This document shows positions 15,130-18,788 of a stretch of 18,788 nt of DNA, in pieces. The notes below the pieces were generated by a model. The model saw only the letters and a program-made list of their open reading frames with translations. It had not been told where the DNA came from and searched no databases. This DNA comes from Pseudolabrys sp. Its GTDB lineage: Bacteria; Pseudomonadota; Alphaproteobacteria; Rhizobiales; Xanthobacteraceae. The DNA is taken from contig JAHCKF010000029.1 in assembly GCA_026125925.1 (NCBI GenBank), positions 1 to 18,788 on the forward strand, written 5' to 3'. Within the stretch, counting starts at the first letter, position 1, and each line of letters begins with the position of its first letter. The position numbers were made by a program, and so were the translations under genes.

Positions 15130-16173
15130 ATGTTTGCGTATTCCAATCCCGGTCCTGCCGGCGCCAAGCCGGCAACCCGTAGTGACGCGCGATCCAACCT
15201 GTCGGGCCTCGGTCCGGCAGTTAATAGCTTTGACCTCAAACCGACCGACCTCAACGTCGTCTATTCCAAGTCGGCCGAGGCTCTGGTCACCAGCTCCAAC
15301 GTCATCGACCTCAAGCGCACGACCGATGCGCGCCGGCTGTTCGAACTCGAGCAGCTCGAAGTCAGCTTCGAGAAGGAGCTGGGCGCGCTGTGGACGTTCA
15401 TGCGTCCGCGGGGGCGGCCGAGCTACAACCCCGACCTGCTGGAAGACTTCCACGCCTGGCAGCGCGGTATTGTCGCCGAGTTCAAGGATCGGCCCGGTGA
15501 GCTCGATTACCTGCTGCTCGGCTCACGCACTGAAGGTGTCTTCAACCTCGGCGGCGATCTCGACCTGTTCGCGCAGTTGATCCGTAAGCGCGATCGTCAG
15601 GCCTTGATCGGCTATGGCGAGTCCTGCGTGCGCATCCTGCATCGGAACATGTACACGCTCGGCCTGCCGATGATCACCATCGGTCTGGCGCAGGGCAACG
15701 CTCTGGGCGGCGGTTTTGAATCGCTGCTGTCGTTCAACGTCATCATCGCCGAGAGCCAAGCCAAGTTCGGCTTCCCGGAAACTCTGTTCGGGCTGTTCCC
15801 GGGCATGGGCGCCTACAGCCTCGTCGCGCGCCGTTGCGGCGCGGCCTTCGCCGAAGAAATGATGCTGACCGGCCGGACCTACTCCGCTCAGGAAATGAAG
15901 GATGCGGGTCTGGTCCACATGGTTGTCGAGCCGGGGCAGGGCCTTGCCGCGGCGCGCGAATACATGCAGCGCAACAAGCGACGCCATATCGGGGCCCGGG
16001 CCGTGTTCGAGGCGGGGCGCCAGGTGATGCCGCTGTCGCTCGATGAACTCGACCGCATCGTCCGTGTCTGGGCCGATGCCTGCCTGCAACTGTCGGATCG
16101 CGATCTCAAGATCATGCGCCGGCTGGTGTCGGCGCAGGACAAGTTGCCGAAGACGGCCGTTGCGGCGGAGTAA
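15130..16173 (+). CDS. rpfF: RpfF-like crotonase (putative DSF-family cis-2-unsaturated fatty acid synthase)
   Basis: A 347-residue crotonase-fold protein. The core matches RpfF: VFNLGGDLDLFAQLI, GLPMITIGLAQGNALGGGFE and LFGLFPGMGAYSLVARR, with RRHIGARAVFEA near the end. Counting from ATG 15118, the two glutamates are E201 (GGGFE) and E221 (GFPE), exactly 20 apart like E141/E161 of Xanthomonas RpfF, the dehydratase/thioesterase pair acting on 3-hydroxyacyl-ACP. Ordinary enoyl-CoA hydratases lack this layout. An extra N-terminal region of about 60 residues makes it longer than the usual 290 or so. ATG 15130 has GGAAG 5 nt upstream; ATG 15118 (four residues longer) has no clear Shine-Dalgarno. 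No rpfC/rpfG homologue is next to it; the divergent neighbour is PAS-GGDEF-EAL. Confidence 0.82.
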   Translation: MFAYSNPGPAGAKPATRSDARSNLSGLGPAVNSFDLKPTDLNVVYSKSAEALVTSSNVIDLKRTTDARRLFELEQLEVSFEKELGALWTFMRPRGRPSYNPDLLEDFHAWQRGIVAEFKDRPGELDYLLLGSRTEGVFNLGGDLDLFAQLIRKRDRQALIGYGESCVRILHRNMYTLGLPMITIGLAQGNALGGGFESLLSFNVIIAESQAKFGFPETLFGLFPGMGAYSLVARRCGAAFAEEMMLTGRTYSAQEMKDAGLVHMVVEPGQGLAAAREYMQRNKRRHIGARAVFEAGRQVMPLSLDELDRIVRVWADACLQLSDRDLKIMRRLVSAQDKLPKTAVAAE

Positions 16174-16205
16174 CCGGCGCAAACTTGGCCGAAGACCTCG
16201 TTGAC

Positions 16206-16237
16206 AGGCCGCGTCCTTGAAAAAGGGCGCGGCCTTT
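16206..16237 (+). terminator. Rho-independent terminator of the rpfF-like gene
   Basis: AGGCCGCGTCC (16206-16216) pairs with GGGCGCGGCCT (16225-16235) with one G-U, around an 8-nt loop, followed by TTTGTC. It starts 33 bp after the stop codon. Confidence 0.8.
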
Positions 16238-16260
16238 GTCGTGGTCGGTGTCATAACGGG

Positions 16261-16293
16261 CGTCGGCCGCGGAACTCCCCGGTGCGGCCGGCG
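16261..16293 (+). repeat. Inverted repeat in the metallopeptidase leader
   Basis: CGTCGGCCGC (16261-16270) and GCGGCCGGCG (16284-16293) pair over 10 positions with one wobble around a 13-nt loop. It lies between the upstream terminator and the metallopeptidase start and lacks a T-run. Its role is unknown. Confidence 0.4.
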
Positions 16294-16340
16294 TTCTCGC
16301 AAGCCCGTTTCGCCGGCAATTCCACCAACACGGCAAGCCC

Positions 16341-17489
16341 ATGAAGCTGTTCAAGTGCCAGTCCTGCGGCAACATCGTCTATTTCGAGAACCATTCCTGT
16401 GAGGTGTGTGGGCACCGGCTCGCTTATGGCCCGGCCCGCACGGAGATGACGGCGATCGAGCCGCTCGGCGACAACTGGTGGAAGCCGCTGAACGCGCCGG
16501 GGCAGAAGCGTCTTCTGTGCGTCAATGCCCAGCATAGTGCCTGCAACTGGTTCGTGCCGGATGGCACGACCGATGCCTATTGCCTGGCGTGCCGGCACAA
16601 TGCGGTGGTGCCGGATTTGTCGGTGCCCGGGCAGCTCGGCGCGTGGCAGGTGCTGGAATTGGCCAAGCACCGCCTGTTCTACTCGCTGCTGCGCCTCAAC
16701 CTGCCGCTCAAGACCGTGATCGACGATCCCGAGCACGGGCTGTCGTTCGAATTCCTCGCCGATCCGCCGGCCAAGGGCGCGCCGAAAGTGATGACCGGCC
16801 ACGACAACGGCCGCATCACCATCGCGCTGGCCGAGGCCGACGATGCCGAGCGCGAGCGACGCCGCGTCGCCATGGGCGAGCCGTACCGCACCTTGCTCGG
16901 CCATTTCCGTCACGAAATCGGCCATTATTATTGGGACGTGCTGGTCCGCGACGGCGGCAAGCTCGATGCCTGTCGCGCCATGTTCGGCGATGACAGCGTG
17001 GACTATGGCGAGGCGCTGCAACGTCACTATGCCGAAGGGCCGCCGGCCAACTGGCAAGACAACTACGTGTCGACCTACGCGACCAGCCATCCGTGGGAGG
17101 ACTTCGCCGAGACCTGGGCGCATTATCTGCACATCGTCGACACGCTGGAGATGGTGGCGGCGTCCGGCATGTCGGTCCGCCCCAAGGTGGACGACACCGG
17201 GGAATTCGCCGCCAAAGTGACGTTCGACCCCTATCGCGCCGACAGCATCGAGCAGATCATCGATGCCTGGCTGCCTTACGTGTTCGCCATGAATAATGTC
17301 AGCCGCGCCATCGGCGCGCGCGACCTATATCCCTTCGTGCTGTCGCCGGCGGTGATCCGAAAACTAGGCTTCATCCACCAACTGGTGCATGACGGGCGCA
17401 CGAGCGAAGCGCCATCGACCTCGCTGGCCGACGCGCTGCTCGGCAGCCTGCTGCCGTGGAAGCGCCGCGCCGTCAGCTCAAGTAGCTGA
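16341..17489 (+). CDS. Putative zinc-binding metallopeptidase with N-terminal zinc ribbons
   Basis: A 382-residue cytosolic protein, no signal peptide. The N-terminus has a rubredoxin-like knuckle pair C6-x-x-C9 / C20-x-x-C23. A second set C60, C68, C81-x-x-C84 suggests another zinc site. The catalytic motif is H191-E192-I-G-H195 (RHEIGHYYWD), and a downstream glutamate/histidine cluster (HPWEDFAETWAHYLH, about 250-264) should supply the third ligand. This matches the uncharacterised zinc-ribbon metallopeptidase family (formerly DUF2248 type), common in alphaproteobacteria; substrates are not known. The gene stands alone behind the rpfF terminator and overlaps by 17 bp the 3' end of the convergent minus gene. 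Confidence 0.85.
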   Translation: MKLFKCQSCGNIVYFENHSCEVCGHRLAYGPARTEMTAIEPLGDNWWKPLNAPGQKRLLCVNAQHSACNWFVPDGTTDAYCLACRHNAVVPDLSVPGQLGAWQVLELAKHRLFYSLLRLNLPLKTVIDDPEHGLSFEFLADPPAKGAPKVMTGHDNGRITIALAEADDAERERRRVAMGEPYRTLLGHFRHEIGHYYWDVLVRDGGKLDACRAMFGDDSVDYGEALQRHYAEGPPANWQDNYVSTYATSHPWEDFAETWAHYLHIVDTLEMVAASGMSVRPKVDDTGEFAAKVTFDPYRADSIEQIIDAWLPYVFAMNNVSRAIGARDLYPFVLSPAVIRKLGFIHQLVHDGRTSEAPSTSLADALLGSLLPWKRRAVSSSS

Positions 17490-18612
17490 GCAGGCTGGGA
17501 TTACTGCCGTTGCCGGAGCTGCCGGGCGCCGCCCCGCCGCCGAACATCGACGCCAGGCGGTAATTCTGCACCAGCCGGCTTTCCAGGTCGCTGTTGTAGC
17601 CCGAGGCCAGCTTTTCGGCAGCGCTCATGCTGTTGTAGTGGCTGAGCAGCGCCAGACTCTGGCTGCCGACATCGCCGTTAGAGCCGTTGAACACCGCCAT
17701 GAGGCTGGTGCGGTTGCGCTGGTCGAGTTCTCTTTTCGCCGCACGCGCTTCGTCGACCGAAAACTGGCCACTCTGGTCGAGGGTCATGACGGCGAGCGCC
17801 CGGTTGCTGAAGCTGGAAAAATCGACGAGCTGGCCGGTCTTGCGCGAGGCATCGAACACCAGTTCGGTGCCGGCGTCGCGCGCCTTGTTGGCGAGCGCAT
17901 CGAGCCGCGCCCTTGCATCGGTAGCCGCGTCGGCGTCGGAGTCCACATCTCTCGCGCCGCCGACCTGCGAGGTCTGCTCGAGCAGCGCCGCGACCGGATC
18001 GTTGCCGTTCGATGTCTGCGGCGCCTGCATCGGCGATTTTTTCGCCAGCGCCAAACCCTCATCGACGGCCTGTTTGGTGCTGGTCCACAGCGGCGTCGCG
18101 CGTTCGTCGGCGCCGGCCTTGTCGAGGTAATCGGCGGCGGCCTTGTACAGCGCGGCATAATCGCCGGTATGCCGGGCCACGACGACATGCGGCGCCAGCG
18201 CATCGTCGAAGCGTTTCTGCAACGTCACGCCCGCGGCCAGGACCTCGTCCTTGCTGAACAGGCCGTCGCTGTTGGCGGCGACGACGGACAGCGTCTCGCG
18301 GCTGATCGACGTCATATCCAGCGCCACGCTGCCGTCGAGCATCGGCGAGGCGAGGCCGGTGGTTTTGTATTGCGCGTCGAACCATTTCCGCGCGCCGGTG
18401 GCGAGGTCGGCGGCGTTGCTTGACTGGCTGGCCAGGTAGGCCTTGGCGGCATCCGACAGTTCGATGGTATCGGTCCCGGTCGCCGCGGCCGCTCCGGCGT
18501 TGCTGCCCGTGCTCGAAGTCTTGGCCTGGACCGTCGTGGTGGCGCCAGCGGTTTGCGCGCCGTAGGCAGAGCCCGCGGCGGTATAGGGGTTAGAGCCGAT
18601 GGCCGTCGTCAC
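17473..18612 (-). CDS. Unrecognised 379-residue protein with two EF-hand-like loops
   Basis: I do not recognise the family. There is no signal peptide or membrane helix. Residues about 1-50 are Ala/Thr/Ser/Gly-rich and probably disordered, followed by DTIELSDAAKAYLAS, a short motif of a type seen in alphaproteobacterial surface or flagellum-linked proteins. Two segments resemble EF-hand loops, AANSDGLFSKDE and TLDQSGQFSVDE: Gly at loop position 6, Phe at 8, Ser at 9 and Glu at 12, but the first acidic position is missing in both. The C-terminus is Gly/Ser-rich. The start is GTG 18612 with weak CGGGAA upstream; the nearby ATG is out of frame. A consensus CtrA site 39 bp upstream suggests cell-cycle or motility control. 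Confidence 0.7.
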   Translation of the reverse strand: MTTAIGSNPYTAAGSAYGAQTAGATTTVQAKTSSTGSNAGAAAATGTDTIELSDAAKAYLASQSSNAADLATGARKWFDAQYKTTGLASPMLDGSVALDMTSISRETLSVVAANSDGLFSKDEVLAAGVTLQKRFDDALAPHVVVARHTGDYAALYKAAADYLDKAGADERATPLWTSTKQAVDEGLALAKKSPMQAPQTSNGNDPVAALLEQTSQVGGARDVDSDADAATDARARLDALANKARDAGTELVFDASRKTGQLVDFSSFSNRALAVMTLDQSGQFSVDEARAAKRELDQRNRTSLMAVFNGSNGDVGSQSLALLSHYNSMSAAEKLASGYNSDLESRLVQNYRLASMFGGGAAPGSSGNGSNPSLLSYLS

Positions 18613-18650
18613 GTCTGCATTCCCGATGGGTTAACGAACGGTAAGAAATC

Positions 18651-18669
18651 ATGGTTAACCGGCCCTTAA
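18651..18669 (-). promoter_or_regulatory. CtrA box upstream of the 17473-18612 gene
   Basis: On the minus strand the sequence reads TTAAGGGCCGGTTAACCAT, that is TTAA-N7-TTAACCAT, matching the extended CtrA consensus of alphaproteobacteria. It lies 39-57 bp upstream of the GTG start, a position suited to activation from the -35 region. A further TTAAC half-site is at 18631-18635. Confidence 0.7.
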
Positions 18670-18673
18670 CGCG

Positions 18674-18709
18674 AAAAGGCCTCCGGCGCGTCGGCGCCGG
18701 AGGCCCTGA
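18674..18709 (-). terminator. Rho-independent terminator of the FKBP gene
   Basis: GGCCTCCGGCGC (18678-18689) and GCGCCGGAGGCC (18694-18705) form a perfect 12-bp stem with a 4-nt loop. On the minus strand it is followed by TTTT (18677 to 18674). It sits 25 bp after the FKBP stop and directly before the CtrA box. Confidence 0.92.
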
Positions 18710-18730
18710 TGAGATGCGAACAGGGGTGCG

Positions 18731-18788
18731 TTACTTAACGCCGAGCAGCTCGACGTCGAACATCAGCGTCGCGTTCGGCGGGATGACG
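18731..18788 (-). CDS. FKBP-type peptidyl-prolyl cis-trans isomerase, C-terminal fragment
   Basis: Only the last 18 codons and the TAA stop (18731-18733) are in the window. They read VIPPNATLMFDVELLGVK, the characteristic C-terminal strand of the FKBP domain (I-P-P-N-A/S-T-L-x-F-x-V-E-L). The gene continues beyond the window and is followed by a strong terminator. Subcellular location cannot be judged without the N-terminus. Confidence 0.9.
   Translation of the reverse strand, partial: VIPPNATLMFDVELLGVK

Overview
The window looks like chromosome from a GC-rich alphaproteobacterium, most likely Hyphomicrobiales (Nitrobacteraceae/Xanthobacteraceae type). The reasons are the codon use, GTG starts, a TAXI-type TRAP transporter, DUF1499 and RpfF-like proteins, and a canonical CtrA box (TTAA-N7-TTAACCAT). 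The species is an inference. No mobile element, CRISPR array or rRNA was seen.

Region 1 (1-7318) starts with the 3' part of a tRNA-Pro(CGG), followed by a catabolic/transport locus. On the minus strand an RraA/HMG-aldolase-like protein, an FCD-type GntR regulator and an EamA/DMT permease form a tight operon. Divergent from it on the plus strand run a TAXI TRAP solute receptor, a fused TRAP permease and an IlvD/Edd-family sugar-acid dehydratase. The likely logic is uptake of an organic or sugar acid, dehydration, then retro-aldol cleavage or decarboxylation, controlled by the GntR protein. A 14-bp stem-loop separates receptor from permease.

Region 2 (7319-12438) has a two-gene operon with an ATGA overlap: a PstS-like periplasmic binding protein and a membrane-bound PAS-GGDEF-EAL enzyme. 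This resembles the Vibrio NspS/MbaA pairing but with a different class of binding protein. A metallo-beta-lactamase-fold hydrolase (plus) then converges on a DUF1499 membrane protein (minus).

Region 3 (12439-16237) has a second, polytopic-membrane PAS-GGDEF-EAL protein (minus). It is divergent from an RpfF-like crotonase that keeps both catalytic glutamates of DSF synthase. This suggests a fatty-acid quorum signal coupled to c-di-GMP. The 345-bp region between them holds several inverted repeats but no gene I can support.

Region 4 (16238-18788) has a zinc-ribbon metallopeptidase (plus) overlapping by 17 bp the end of an unrecognised 379-aa protein (minus). The latter has two EF-hand-like loops and a consensus CtrA site just upstream. 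The window ends in the C-terminus of an FKBP-type prolyl isomerase (minus) with a strong intrinsic terminator.
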